From NCBI GenBank assembly GCA_959601025.1, contig CAUGOD010000002.1:76877-140876 (forward strand): a stretch of DNA of 64,000 nt, given 5' to 3'. The number at the start of each line of letters is the position of its first letter. Within the stretch, counting starts at the first letter, position 1. Below the pieces are notes generated by a model that worked only from the letters and a program-made list of their open reading frames with translations, ran no database searches and was not told the origin of the DNA. The position numbers and the translations under genes are program-made. Below are positions 1 to 8,780 of the stretch, in pieces. This DNA is from an uncultured Oscillospiraceae bacterium (lineage in GTDB: Bacteria > Bacillota > Clostridia > Oscillospirales > Acutalibacteraceae).

Positions 1-969
1 ACCTGTCTGCTGGATGGCTGCTGGACGAGTATCTACCATTGGAGCGAAGACGAAGCCCGGTATTTTAACAAAGGGCTAAAGGTGCTGACCGACGAGGGGT
101 GGAAGCAGCAGGTGTATTCCATGCATCGGATCGGCGTGACCAGCGTGCTGATTCAGAATGTGTTCGATTCCCGTCGGTATGTCAACCAGCACGATATGAC
201 GGCGGAGACCTTTGACGGAAAGGCCTTTTACCCTTCCCGCCTGTTTCCGGCGCGGTATGACCTGGCGGCGAAGGATCCGATAGAGGCCATCCTTACAGCA
301 GCCGACGAATGCGATATGGTGGTGTTCCCCGGCGTCGGGTTATATGCGTGGTTTGATTTTTCGCCGGAATCTCTCAAGTGGCATATCGAGATCACCCGCG
401 AGCTCTACAAACGGTACGGCCATCACAAATCCTTTTACGGCTGGTATATTTCCGAGGAAATCATGGGGGCGCTGTACCACGGTTATCCTCCCGTTCCGGA
501 TGAAAAATACAAGGATATCGTCCGCTTTTTCGAGGAGTATTCCCGGTTTGTCCAGGAGCTGACGCCCACCAAGCCGGTCGCGCTGGCGCCCAACAACATC
601 GATTTTCATCTGCACGCGGAGGAATGGGGACAGATTCTTCCGAATCTGGATATTCTGATCCCCTTTGCCTTTGCCCGCAGTGAAAACAATATCCCGCAGA
701 TCGCGGAGCTTTGTAAAAAATACGACACCCATTTTTGGGTCGATATGGAAATCTTCGATTTCCCCTTTGACAACGGGCTGGCGCCCAAGTCCTGTGAAAA
801 GCTGATCCGAGAAATCCATTGCTACGATGTGCTGGAGCAGGTCTATGGGTATCAGTTTACCGGCCTGATGAACGAGCCCGGGCACCGGATGGGACTTGGC
901 CGGGAGGACACCGAAGAGCTGTATACGGAATACGAACGCTATTACCAGTCGGTTATCCGCAAACGGTGA
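1..969 (+). CDS. DUF4434-type TIM-barrel protein, 5' end outside window
   Basis: The reading frame is open from base 1, so the true start lies upstream; about 322 residues are visible. The sequence around residues 120-150 (KWHIEITRELYKRYG, then FYGWYISEE) and later ALAPNNIDF and FWVDMEIFDF fit the DUF4434 glycosidase-like TIM-barrel family, whose members sit near carbohydrate genes and are presumed to act on polysaccharides. The activity is not established and no catalytic pair can be assigned with certainty. The aligned repeats of aromatic and acidic residues at strand ends are typical of a barrel. A strong bidirectional hairpin follows the stop. Confidence 0.6.
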   Translation, partial: TCLLDGCWTSIYHWSEDEARYFNKGLKVLTDEGWKQQVYSMHRIGVTSVLIQNVFDSRRYVNQHDMTAETFDGKAFYPSRLFPARYDLAAKDPIEAILTAADECDMVVFPGVGLYAWFDFSPESLKWHIEITRELYKRYGHHKSFYGWYISEEIMGALYHGYPPVPDEKYKDIVRFFEEYSRFVQELTPTKPVALAPNNIDFHLHAEEWGQILPNLDILIPFAFARSENNIPQIAELCKKYDTHFWVDMEIFDFPFDNGLAPKSCEKLIREIHCYDVLEQVYGYQFTGLMNEPGHRMGLGREDTEELYTEYERYYQSVIRKR

Positions 970-982
970 CCCTCTTTACAGA

Positions 983-1024
983 AGAATCCCCCGTCCGCTG
1001 CGACCGTAGCGGACGGGGGATTCT
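983..1024. terminator. Perfect 17-bp stem hairpin between convergent genes
   Basis: Arms 983-999 and 1008-1024 are exact inverted repeats around an 8-nt loop. It lies between the stop of the DUF4434 gene and the stop of the minus-strand membrane-protein gene. The symmetric arms (each ends in A/T-rich bases) suit a terminator serving both strands. Confidence 0.7.
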
Positions 1025-1077
1025 CTATTCCGGGATTTATGGGATCGGGAGAGGGAAGGCCGCCGCAGGGCCGGGGC

Positions 1078-2469
1078 TCAGGCCGCGGCGGATTCTCCGG
1101 CCGGAGCGCTGCCTGCCGTGCTTTCCGTTCCACCGGAGGTGATCCCGGTTCCGGAGGAAAGGGCGGCGTTGCCGGAGCTTTCCGCCGGAACCGTGGTGGC
1201 CGCAGCGGAAGAACCCTTTTCGTCCGTGATGGAAACCAGCTTCCAGCCGTCCTCGCCGACCCGCTGTACGGTGTAAAGCTGGAAATGGTCAGCGTCGGCC
1301 GCCGTTGGTTCGATCTGCTCGCCCTTTTCATCAATGCCGATTTTGGTGGTGAGCACATAGCCCACCCGCACCGTCACGGTGTCGCCCTTTTTCTTCAGCT
1401 TATCCAGCACCGGAATGTACATGGAGGAGGAGCTGGTGTTCGGCACATGATAGCAGCTCTGCTCCGGGTCGTATTCAAAGGTGAAGCTCATCCCCTCTTC
1501 GCCGATCGTGTGGTGATAGGGCACGGCGTCCGGCCCGAAAAGATAGGCGTAGGAGGCGTTGATCTCCTCCAGCGGGATCAGCATCCGGGAATTGTCGTCC
1601 ATCGGGTAGCTGCAGACGTCGGTATTTTCCCGCAGCTGGCGGATCCGTTCCGCATCGGTCAGCCGCCAGATTGCGGACAGCAGCAGGGCGTCCTGCCTGG
1701 TGGCGTTTACGTCTTCAAAGGCCGAGGGATCGTACTGCATGATCGGCTGGAGGAAATCGTCCAGCTCCGCCCGCAGCGCGGTGTCGTCCTGAGAACGCTG
1801 GATAGCCTTGATCCCCAGCTCGGCGAGGGCTCCCAGTCCGACAATGGCGAGCAGCAGGATCAGGAAGCCGAGAGGGGCGGCCCAGCGGTGCATGCCGCGC
1901 CGCCGCCCGGTCGAGGTATAGCGCACCGGAGACAGAACGGGAGCGGGCTCGGAAAGCCAGCCGGCCTCCTCCCGCTCGCCGGCTGTCCCCAACGCATCGG
2001 CTGTTCCCGACGCATCGGCCGTTCCGCCGCTGGTCTCCGCGGATTTTACCGACGCGGCTTCGGCGGCTGTTTCCGCCGAAACGGCCGCTCGAGGGATGGC
2101 CTTGTGTCGGGGCGCGGAGACCGCCGACCAGCCGTCGTTTTTGGGGGTGGGTGTGGGGGAAAGTCCGTCGGCATCTCCGGCGTGTCCCTTTACCACCGCG
2201 CCCACCGCCTCCGTGGAAACGGGAGCCGGGGCGGGAGCGGGGCCGGCTGTTTCGTACGCCGGGGAGGGAGAGGGGGAAATGGGGGGAGTGGGGGGAGTGG
2301 GCTCGGAAGCCGGGGAACGTTTCTTTCCCGCGTCGCTGCGGCGTTTCCTTGGCCGGTGTGGAGGAATGGGGGAGGATGACGGGAATGGGGGGGATGCGGG
2401 GACGTCTCCGCTGTCCGGAGCGGATACGCCGCCTTCCACCGGATTTTCTACCTTCTGCCAGTCATTCAT
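1078..2469 (-). CDS. Membrane-anchored protein with long Pro/Ser/Ala-rich cytoplasmic tail, function unknown
   Basis: This encodes 463 residues from the ATG at 2469, chosen because AGGAGA sits five bases upstream; a longer frame starting at 2577 would overlap proA and has no such site. The first about 220 residues are low-complexity and rich in Pro, Ser, Ala and Thr. One hydrophobic segment (about WAAPLGFLILLLAIVGLGAL) follows a cluster of arginines, so the C-terminal half is probably outside the cell. That half has no motif I recognise and ends in another Ser/Gly/Ala-rich tail. It lies 85 bases downstream of proA on the same strand and might be cotranscribed. Function cannot be given. Confidence 0.65.
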   Translation of the reverse strand: MNDWQKVENPVEGGVSAPDSGDVPASPPFPSSSPIPPHRPRKRRSDAGKKRSPASEPTPPTPPISPSPSPAYETAGPAPAPAPVSTEAVGAVVKGHAGDADGLSPTPTPKNDGWSAVSAPRHKAIPRAAVSAETAAEAASVKSAETSGGTADASGTADALGTAGEREEAGWLSEPAPVLSPVRYTSTGRRRGMHRWAAPLGFLILLLAIVGLGALAELGIKAIQRSQDDTALRAELDDFLQPIMQYDPSAFEDVNATRQDALLLSAIWRLTDAERIRQLRENTDVCSYPMDDNSRMLIPLEEINASYAYLFGPDAVPYHHTIGEEGMSFTFEYDPEQSCYHVPNTSSSSMYIPVLDKLKKKGDTVTVRVGYVLTTKIGIDEKGEQIEPTAADADHFQLYTVQRVGEDGWKLVSITDEKGSSAAATTVPAESSGNAALSSGTGITSGGTESTAGSAPAGESAAA

Positions 2470-2554
2470 GCGAATCTCCTGTCCTTTCCGGGCTTCTTCT
2501 TTTTTGGTATAGCTGCGGACGCCGTACAGGCTGGGCCGGTTTTCAGGCGCCGCC

Positions 2555-3826
2555 TTATCGGATTTGTCCGCTGCCAAAGACGATATACTTTACTGTGGTC
2601 AGCTCCCGCAGGCCCATTGGGCCGCGGGCGTGGAGCTTCTGGGTGGAAATGCCGATTTCCGCGCCCATGCCGAATTCCCCGCCGTCCGTAAAGCGGGTGG
2701 AGGCGTTGACATAGACGGCGGCCGCGTCCACCCCGGCGGTAAAGCGCTCGGCGGCGGCGTGGCTGTCGGTGACGATGCATTCGCTGTGGCCGGTGCCGTA
2801 TGCCGCGATATGGTCGATCGCGGCTTCCAGCGAGGGCACCACCCGTACCGCCATGATATAATCGAGGTATTCGGTCGCCCAGTCCTCTTCGGTGGCGGGG
2901 AGGACGGACAGGGCCGGGGCGCTCTGAGAATCGTTCAGGATCGCCCGGGTCCGCTCGCAGCCGCGGAGCTGCACGCCCGCCTGCTTCATCCCGGCAGCAA
3001 TCACGGGAAGGGCGCGGGCGGCGATCGCCTCATGTACCAGCAGGGTTTCCGCCGCGTTGCAGACCGAGGGGCGGGAGGCCTTGGCATTGACGGCGATGGA
3101 GGCCGCCATGTTGATATCGGCGGCCGCGTCCACATAGATATGGCAGTTGCCCACCCCGGTTTCGATCACCGGGACGGTGGCGCTTTCCGCCACGGCGCGG
3201 ATCAGCCCCGCTCCGCCCCGGGGAATCAATACGTCGATCACGCCGTGCAGGCGCATCATTTCGTTCGCCGTTTCCCGGGAGGTATCCGGGATCAGCTGCA
3301 CCGCGTCGGGATTCATGCCGGCGGCTTCCAGCCCGGCCCGCAGCGCGTCCGCGATGGCGGTGTTGGACTGGAGAGCTTCCTTGCCGCCCCGCAGGATGAC
3401 GGCGTTCCCCGCCTTCAGGCAGAGGGCGGCGGCGTCGGAGGTCACGTTGGGGCGCGCTTCATAGATAATGCCGACCACCCCGAGCGGGACGCGGGTTTTC
3501 TGAATCCGCAGGCCGTTCGGGCGGCAGCCCCCTTCGATGATTTCCCCCACCGGGTCGGCGAGCGCGGCGACCTGCCGCACCCCGTCGGCCATCCCGGCGA
3601 TCCGCGCCGGGGAGAGGGAGAGCCGGTCCAGCAGGGATTGGGTCATCCCGTTTGCCGCAGCCGCTTCGGTATCCCGGCGGTTGGCGGCGAGGATGGCCTC
3701 CTGCCGGTCCAGCAGGGACCGGGCCATGGCTTCCAGCGCGCGGTCCTTTTCGCCCGCGGTCGCCGCTGCGAGGGAGCGCGCCGCCGTCCGGGCGGCGGCT
3801 CCCATTTGATTCAATAATTCCGACAT
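2555..3826 (-). CDS. proA: Glutamate-5-semialdehyde dehydrogenase (gamma-glutamyl phosphate reductase)
   Basis: 423 residues, the normal length for ProA (about 415-420). It performs the second step of proline synthesis, the NADPH-dependent reduction of gamma-glutamyl phosphate to glutamate-5-semialdehyde in the cytosol. Family landmarks are GVVGIIYEARPNVT near residue 115, the Asn/Gly-rich cofactor region near 140-150, and the active-site cysteine at about residue 255 in KASRPSVCNAAETLL. The start at 3826 has GGAG nearby; in-frame starts further upstream fall inside the neighbouring yfhO fragment. Its start codon overlaps the last 16 bases of that fragment, so its translation is likely coupled to it. 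proB lies 900 bases upstream on the same strand. Confidence 0.95.
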   Translation of the reverse strand: MSELLNQMGAAARTAARSLAAATAGEKDRALEAMARSLLDRQEAILAANRRDTEAAAANGMTQSLLDRLSLSPARIAGMADGVRQVAALADPVGEIIEGGCRPNGLRIQKTRVPLGVVGIIYEARPNVTSDAAALCLKAGNAVILRGGKEALQSNTAIADALRAGLEAAGMNPDAVQLIPDTSRETANEMMRLHGVIDVLIPRGGAGLIRAVAESATVPVIETGVGNCHIYVDAAADINMAASIAVNAKASRPSVCNAAETLLVHEAIAARALPVIAAGMKQAGVQLRGCERTRAILNDSQSAPALSVLPATEEDWATEYLDYIMAVRVVPSLEAAIDHIAAYGTGHSECIVTDSHAAAERFTAGVDAAAVYVNASTRFTDGGEFGMGAEIGISTQKLHARGPMGLRELTTVKYIVFGSGQIR

Positions 3827-4644
3827 AAAAAGCTCCTTTCTGTACAGGGACGGCCCCCGCCAAAGGCTTCGGACGCTTTGCTGGTTTCCAGCAGGGTGAG
3901 GGCGGAGGGCAGCAGAACGAACGAGGCCAGCAGCGCGCCGCAGCCGTACCGCAGGATCACGCCGAGGAAAAACGACGGCTTGTTCGGCCCGCCTTCCTTC
4001 CGCCTGAAAAACAGATAGAAGAGAAAGAAAAAGGAAATCCCGATGAAAAAATAGTAATTCGTCAGCGCCAGCAGAAAGGTACAAAGGATAAAAATGGGAC
4101 CGGCGAAAGGCTTTCGCTCCAGCACCCGGTCCAGCGAGACGAGAAGAAAGGGAAACAGGGCGATCACATCGAGAAAATGATAATAAAAGCTGCTGTTAAT
4201 GGTAAAAAAGGAAAAGGCGTACAGCAGCGCGCCCAGCACGGCGTACCACCGGTTCCGGACATACCGGGCCAGATAAAGGTAGCCGCCGAGGGCCGCCACG
4301 ACATGCTTGAGCAGGAACATGACCGTCACGCCTACGGTGAACCATTTTTCGGGAACCAGAAGCAGCGGCCAGAAGAAGGGGCTGCCGTATACATAAAAGG
4401 AATAGCTGCCGACAAAATTGGCGCCGAGAAAGGTGTTCCAGCTCCAAAACGGCGTGCCGGACAGGAGGCAGCGCTTCGACTCCAGCATAAAGGGAATCTG
4501 CTGGGTCAGAAAATCCCCCCGCAGAAGAATCCGGCCGTTGTTCCAGAGCATGGTGGGCAGGAAGGCAAGCAGCGCGGTCGCCAGGCTGATCAGCAGCACG
4601 CCGGCGGCTGGCCTTCGGGCCGAATGTATCGGGCTGTCTTTCAT
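3811..4644 (-). pseudogene. Truncated YfhO-family membrane protein (N-terminal third only)
   Basis: 277 residues starting at ATG 4644 after an ideal AGGAGGG site. The sequence has an N-terminal transmembrane segment, then WNNGRILLRGDFLTQ, FLGANFVGSYSFYVYGSPFF, and FINSSFYYHFLDVIALFPFL-type loops with at least six membrane spans, which match the start of YfhO-type integral membrane proteins (GT-C-like, usually about 800-900 residues, linked to lipoteichoic-acid glycosylation). The match runs out near LLPSALTLLETSKAS; the last about 18 codons read through the proA ribosome site and start codon. I infer a 3' deletion fused to proA. It may still be translated, and it separates proB from proA. Confidence 0.7.
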
Positions 4645-4744
4645 AAGGAATCCCTCCTGTTCCGCCTGCCGGCGCGATGTGAGCCGGCGGCGGCCGTCGG
4701 ATCGGATGAGAAGCCGCCGTTCCGCGCGTTGGGGCCGACCGGAC

Positions 4745-5569
4745 TCAATCGCCCGCGCGGAAGAGCGTGCCGACCGGCACGCCGTCGAAGAGGTCGTACA
4801 GGCGGCGGGGATTCGCGCCGTTCATGACCACGGCGGGAATGCCGGCGTTTGTGGCAATTTCCGCCGCGTTCAGCTTGGTAATCATCCCGCCGGTGCCCCG
4901 GGCGGAGCCGGCCCCGCTGGCTGCGCCGCGCAGGGCGCCGTCAATTTTCTCCACCACCGGAATCTGCTTTGCGTCGGCATGGGAGCGGGGATCGGCGGTG
5001 TACAGCCCGTCGATATCGGTCAGCATTACCAGCGCGTCGGCTTCGGTCAGCACGGCGACGATGGCCGACAGCGTGTCGTTGTCGCCGAAGGTGCGGCTTT
5101 CCGCCGATTCGATCTCCTCATAGGAAACGGTGTCGTTTTCGTTCACGATCGGCACCGCGCCGTATTCCAGCAGCCGGTTGATCGTGTTGACCACGTTCCG
5201 CTTGCGCTGCTCGTCCTCCACCACGTCGAGGGTCAGCAGTACCTGGGCGGTCACATGCCCGTATGTAGAAAACTGCTTGTCGTAGCTGTACATCAGCTCG
5301 CACTGGCCGACCGCGGCGGCGGCCTGCTTGCCGACAACGTCCTTTGGACGTTCCTTCAGCCCGAGCTGGCCGGTGCCTACCCCGATCGCGCCGGAGGTCA
5401 CCAGGATCAGCTCTTTTCCGGAATTTTTGATATCCGACAGCACCCGCACCAGCGTTTCGATCCGCCGGAGGTTCAGCCGTCCGTTTTCATAGGTGAGGGT
5501 CGAGGTGCCGACCTTCACCACCACCCGTTTCGCCCGGGTAATGGCGTTGGAGCCTGCGTCCGAGGACAT
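4745..5569 (-). CDS. proB: Glutamate 5-kinase, short form without PUA domain
   Basis: 274 residues from the ATG at 5569 (AGGA about ten bases upstream; an in-frame ATG further upstream lacks a ribosome site). It phosphorylates glutamate to gamma-glutamyl phosphate, the first committed step of proline synthesis. Amino-acid kinase motifs are present: VVVKVGTSTL near the N-terminus, LVTSGAIGVG, IVNENDTVS, FGDNDTLSAIVA and MLTDIDGLYT. The protein ends without the C-terminal PUA RNA-binding domain found in the about 370-residue form, so it belongs to the short class seen in many Firmicutes. It is the first gene of the proB-(yfhO fragment)-proA block. Confidence 0.93.
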   Translation of the reverse strand: MSSDAGSNAITRAKRVVVKVGTSTLTYENGRLNLRRIETLVRVLSDIKNSGKELILVTSGAIGVGTGQLGLKERPKDVVGKQAAAAVGQCELMYSYDKQFSTYGHVTAQVLLTLDVVEDEQRKRNVVNTINRLLEYGAVPIVNENDTVSYEEIESAESRTFGDNDTLSAIVAVLTEADALVMLTDIDGLYTADPRSHADAKQIPVVEKIDGALRGAASGAGSARGTGGMITKLNAAEIATNAGIPAVVMNGANPRRLYDLFDGVPVGTLFRAGD

Positions 5570-5798
5570 TTCCGTCACATCCTGTATTTTGTATTTTACG
5601 ATCCTAGGGGGTCCCGCCGGTTCCCTCCTGATGGAGGCGCGGCGGAAAAAATCCCGCGGCATGGCGGACTTTCCCCGTATAGCCGGCATAGCCAGCGCAG
5701 TGTTATTATAGCAAGCGTTTCGGGGGACTGCAAGCAAAACCGGCGGCCGGGTGAAAAGTCCCCGCTTTTTCGGGCCCTTCCGCTTCTCGGCCCGCCCG

Positions 5799-5850
5799 TT
5801 CTTAGGGCCTGCCCTTTCGAGGGCCTAGCCCGTTTTGAGGGCCTAGCCCG
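5799..5850. repeat. 18-bp tandem repeat with GGGCCTAGCCC cores
   Basis: Two nearly identical 18-base units, each ending GAGGGCCTAGCCCG, lie at about 5815-5850, with a third degenerate unit before them. Each core is a small inverted repeat. The array abuts the stop codon of the M16 peptidase gene and may act as weak hairpins at the 3' end of its transcript. No coding role is apparent. Confidence 0.5.
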
Positions 5851-5851
5851 C

Positions 5852-7102
5852 TCACGCCCTCAGAAAGGGCTCGTAAAACTCCCGCGCTTTGACGTCCCCG
5901 GCGACCGAAAGGGCCCGGCGGGGGTCGGCGAGAAGCTCCTCCGCCAACGCGTTTACATCCCGTACCGTCAGCCGGTCCAGCGCGGACAGTACCTCCGCCG
6001 GGTCTACTGCGCGGCCCTCCAGCAGCTCGTTCCGGCCGACATAGGACGCCTGGGCGGCCACCGTCTCCAGTCCCAGAATGAAGGACGCTTTTACCTGCGC
6101 GTGGGCGCGGGCGAATTCCTCTTCCGTGATGGAGCCGGGCAGCCCGCGGAGCACGGCGAGGATTTCGGACAGCACCCGCTCCTGCTGATCGGCGGAAAAG
6201 GAAGCGGCCACCGTGAACAGCCCCGCCCCCTGGTTGAAATAGGCGGCGCTGTATACCGAATAGGCGAGGCCCAGCTCCTCCCGCAGCCGCTGAAACAGGC
6301 GGGAGGACGCGCCCCCGCCCGCGATGAAGCTAAGCAGGGTCATCGCGTACCGGCGCGGGTCGCCGAACGGCAGGCCGGGCAGCGCGAGAGTCAGGCTGGT
6401 CTGCTCAAATTCCTTCCGGTTCAGGGCCAGCGAGGGGGTGAACGCAGGCGCGTCCAGCGGCGGCTCCCCCGTTCCGCGGGGAAGGGCGCCGAGGGTGCCT
6501 TTCAGCAGGGCGAGCATCCCCTCCCGGTCAAAGCCGCCCGCCGCTACCGCGATCATCCGCTCCGGCGTGTAGTGGGCGGAAAGATACCGCCGCAGGTCGT
6601 CCGGCGTGAGAGCGGACACCATCCCGGGCAGGCCGCAGATGGTGCGGCCGAGCGGGGAGTCCGGCCAGACGGCGGCGCAGAGGGCTTCGTGCGCGACGTC
6701 CTCGCCGCTGTCCTCGTACATCGCCATTTCATCCAGGATCACGCCCCGTTCCCGCTCCATGTCCTCCCCGTCCAGCCGGGGGGAGGTCAGCATGTCGCAG
6801 AGAATATCCATCGCCTGCACGGCGTTTTCCGAAAGGCACTGGGCGTAATACCGGGTATATTCCTTGGCGGTATAGGCGTTGACGCTCCCGCCCAGCCGAT
6901 CCATCTCCTCCGATATGGCCCGGGCCGAGCGGCGGCTCGTCCCTTTGAACAGCATATGCTCGATAAAATGGGATATGCCCTGCTCCGCCTTTGCTTCATG
7001 CCGGGAGCCGGCGGCCACCCATACCCCTACCGAAGCGGAGCGGGCGGCGTCGATCGGGAGCAAAAGGATTCGCAGGCCGTTTCCCAATGTGATTTTTTCC
7101 AT
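5852..7102 (-). CDS. M16-family zinc metallopeptidase (insulinase / processing-peptidase type)
   Basis: 416 residues. The zinc motif HFIEH (inverted HxxEH) is near residue 45, within GISHFIEHMLFKGT, and the distal glutamate is in the following helix (ERGVILDEMAMYEDS region). The length and two-domain arrangement match the YmxG/MPP-beta-like single-chain bacterial peptidases. The substrate is unknown; relatives are thought to degrade peptides in the cytosol. The second M16 partner that is often adjacent in Firmicutes is absent here. The ZIP transporter lies 38 bases upstream on the same strand, so the two may form one transcript. Confidence 0.88.
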   Translation of the reverse strand: MEKITLGNGLRILLLPIDAARSASVGVWVAAGSRHEAKAEQGISHFIEHMLFKGTSRRSARAISEEMDRLGGSVNAYTAKEYTRYYAQCLSENAVQAMDILCDMLTSPRLDGEDMERERGVILDEMAMYEDSGEDVAHEALCAAVWPDSPLGRTICGLPGMVSALTPDDLRRYLSAHYTPERMIAVAAGGFDREGMLALLKGTLGALPRGTGEPPLDAPAFTPSLALNRKEFEQTSLTLALPGLPFGDPRRYAMTLLSFIAGGGASSRLFQRLREELGLAYSVYSAAYFNQGAGLFTVAASFSADQQERVLSEILAVLRGLPGSITEEEFARAHAQVKASFILGLETVAAQASYVGRNELLEGRAVDPAEVLSALDRLTVRDVNALAEELLADPRRALSVAGDVKAREFYEPFLRA

Positions 7103-7139
7103 CTGGCAGGTTCCGCCTTTCTGTGTATTGGGGGAGCGG

Positions 7140-7934
7140 TCAGCCGCCGAGCACGCCCATCAGGGCCATGATCCAGAAGCCGGCGAGGAAACCGTAGGTC
7201 GCCGCGTGGCCGTGTCCTTCACGGAAGGACTGGGATTCGGGGATCAGCTCCTCCACCACGATGAAGATCATCGCTCCCGCCGCCACGCTGAGCAGAAGCG
7301 GCATGATGACCCCGCCGAGGGAGGAGAGAAGGGAAGTGAACAACAGGCCGAGCAGGGCCGCCGCCGGTTCCGCGAAGCTGGCGAGCAGGCCCAGCCGGTG
7401 GCATTTTTTTCGGTCGGCTCCTCCCTGACGAAGGGGGAGAACGACGGCCAGCCCTTCCGGAAAATTCTGAAGGGCGAGCCCCAGTCCGAACATCAGCGCG
7501 CCGGTCCAGGTCATGCCTGCGTCCCCCATCGCCGCCGCGATCACGACGCCGAGGGCCAGTCCTTCCGGAATATTGTGCAGCGCAACGGCCAGCACCAGCA
7601 GCATCGGGCGGGAGAGATGGCTGGCATGGCCCTCCGGCGACGCCTCCTCCGGGTGCTGGTGGGGAACCAGCCGGTCAAGCAGCAGCATTCCCGCGCAGCC
7701 AAGCAGGAAGCCGGCGGTCACGACCGCCGCGCCCCGCAGGTTCGTTCCCGCCTCGTCGAAGGCGGGCAGGACCAGCGACCAGATAGAAGCCGCGATCATC
7801 ACGCCGGCGGCAAAGCCGAGCAGCCCGCCCTGTTTCCGGCCGGTATCCAGCCGCAGGTGTATCGCGGCGAGAGAGCCGCCGTAGGTCGCCATCCACGGCA
7901 CGATCATCAATGCGGCGAATAAATCCCAGCGCAT
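7140..7934 (-). CDS. ZIP-family divalent metal transporter
   Basis: 264 residues with about eight hydrophobic segments. The two signature helices are visible: HNIPEGLALGVVIAA in the middle and QNFPEGLAVVLPLRQGG later, each with the His/Asn-x-x-Pro-Glu-Gly metal-binding core, followed by the EELIPES helix. A short histidine-containing loop (HQHPEEASPEGHASH) lies between spans 3 and 4. The family moves zinc, iron or other divalent metals into the cytoplasm; the GufA/ZupT-like layout does not fix the metal. The start at 7934 follows AAGGATGGG. It is transcribed divergently from rimP. Confidence 0.88.
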   Translation of the reverse strand: MRWDLFAALMIVPWMATYGGSLAAIHLRLDTGRKQGGLLGFAAGVMIAASIWSLVLPAFDEAGTNLRGAAVVTAGFLLGCAGMLLLDRLVPHQHPEEASPEGHASHLSRPMLLVLAVALHNIPEGLALGVVIAAAMGDAGMTWTGALMFGLGLALQNFPEGLAVVLPLRQGGADRKKCHRLGLLASFAEPAAALLGLLFTSLLSSLGGVIMPLLLSVAAGAMIFIVVEELIPESQSFREGHGHAATYGFLAGFWIMALMGVLGG

Positions 7935-8092
7935 AGGAAACCCATCCTTATTTTGTGAATATATCGGAATTATATGATTCGTATAAAGACCAGTATAGCA
8001 CATTATTGCAGGAAAAACAGAGAAAAAATAAAAGGGGCGAACCGGCGAATCAAAAACGAACCCGAAAAAGTGAAATTTTCTCCGCGGAGTTC

Positions 8093-8121
8093 TTGCAATT
8101 TCAAAGCAAATGTGATATACT
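8093..8121 (+). promoter_or_regulatory. Sigma-A promoter of the rimP-nusA-infB operon
   Basis: TTGCAA at 8093-8098 and TATACT at 8116-8121 are separated by exactly 17 bases. It is followed 30 bases later by a hairpin with a T-run and then rimP. This is the only strong promoter seen before the long translation operon. Confidence 0.75.
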
Positions 8122-8150
8122 ACCATCGTTTAATACGTTATGGTAGAGGA

Positions 8151-8179
8151 AAGAGTGGGGCGACCCGCTCTTTTGTCTT
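8151..8179 (+). promoter_or_regulatory. Terminator-like hairpin in the rimP leader (possible attenuator)
   Basis: Arms 8151-8159 and 8164-8172 (AAGAGTGGG / CCCGCTCTT, one G-U pair) close a 4-base loop and are followed by TTTTGTCTTT. It sits between the promoter and the rimP start, so it could end transcription prematurely and set operon read-through. No alternative antiterminator fold is evident to me. Confidence 0.5.
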
Positions 8180-8219
8180 TGTTCGGCCGGATTTCCCGCC
8201 GGGCAGGAAAGGACGGCCT

Positions 8220-8780
8220 ATGGCAAGCGGAAAAAAGAAAAACGGCGGCTCCGGACAATCCCGCCCTTCCTCCGGAAACACGGCGGCGGTGTGCTACCGT
8301 CTGGCGAAGCCGGCGGCGGAGGAGCTGGGCCTCAGCCTGTGGGACGTCCGCTTCCTCAAGGAAGGCGCGAGCTGGTACCTGCGGGTTTTCATCGACCGGG
8401 AGGAGAGCGACGTATCTATCGACGACTGCGTGGCCCTGTCCCGCCGGCTGGATCAGCTGCTGGACGAGGCCGATCCCATTCCCCAGTCCTATTGCCTGGA
8501 GGTCAGCTCTCCCGGCATGGAGCGGGAGCTGACCCGGCCGGAGCATTTCGCCCTGTGCGAGGGCTGGCCGGTGGTTGTCCGCCTGATCCGCCCGCTCGCG
8601 GACGGGTCGCGGGAGATTGCCGGTATCCTGAACGGGTACGAAAACGGCGCGATCACCATTATTACGGAGGACGGGGAAACCCGCTCCTTTCTCAAAAAAG
8701 AAACGTCCGCCGTCCGCCTGATTGACGACGAGCTCTGGGACGACGATTACGAAAACGGAGGAGAAACGGAAAATGAGTAA
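8220..8780 (+). CDS. rimP: Ribosome maturation factor RimP
   Basis: 186 residues. RimP binds the 30S subunit and helps its late assembly. Recognisable family features are the N-terminal domain with ELGLSLWDVRFLKEGASWYLRVFID, SIDDCVALSRRLDQLLDE, and YCLEVSSPGMERELTRPEHF, followed by the SH3-like C-terminal domain. The start at 8220 is preceded by AGGAAAGGA; the first about 25 residues are lysine-, serine- and glycine-rich and not part of the usual fold. The stop overlaps the nusA start by eight bases, indicating coupling. It heads the operon. Confidence 0.93.
   Translation: MASGKKKNGGSGQSRPSSGNTAAVCYRLAKPAAEELGLSLWDVRFLKEGASWYLRVFIDREESDVSIDDCVALSRRLDQLLDEADPIPQSYCLEVSSPGMERELTRPEHFALCEGWPVVVRLIRPLADGSREIAGILNGYENGAITIITEDGETRSFLKKETSAVRLIDDELWDDDYENGGETENE

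Noticed and set aside
5570..5851. T-box or other amino-acid leader before proB
   Set aside because: No T-box core sequence or antiterminator fold is visible.
4418..7171. Plus-strand frame of over 900 codons across proB and the M16 gene
   Set aside because: It spans three real minus-strand genes and has no recognisable domain.
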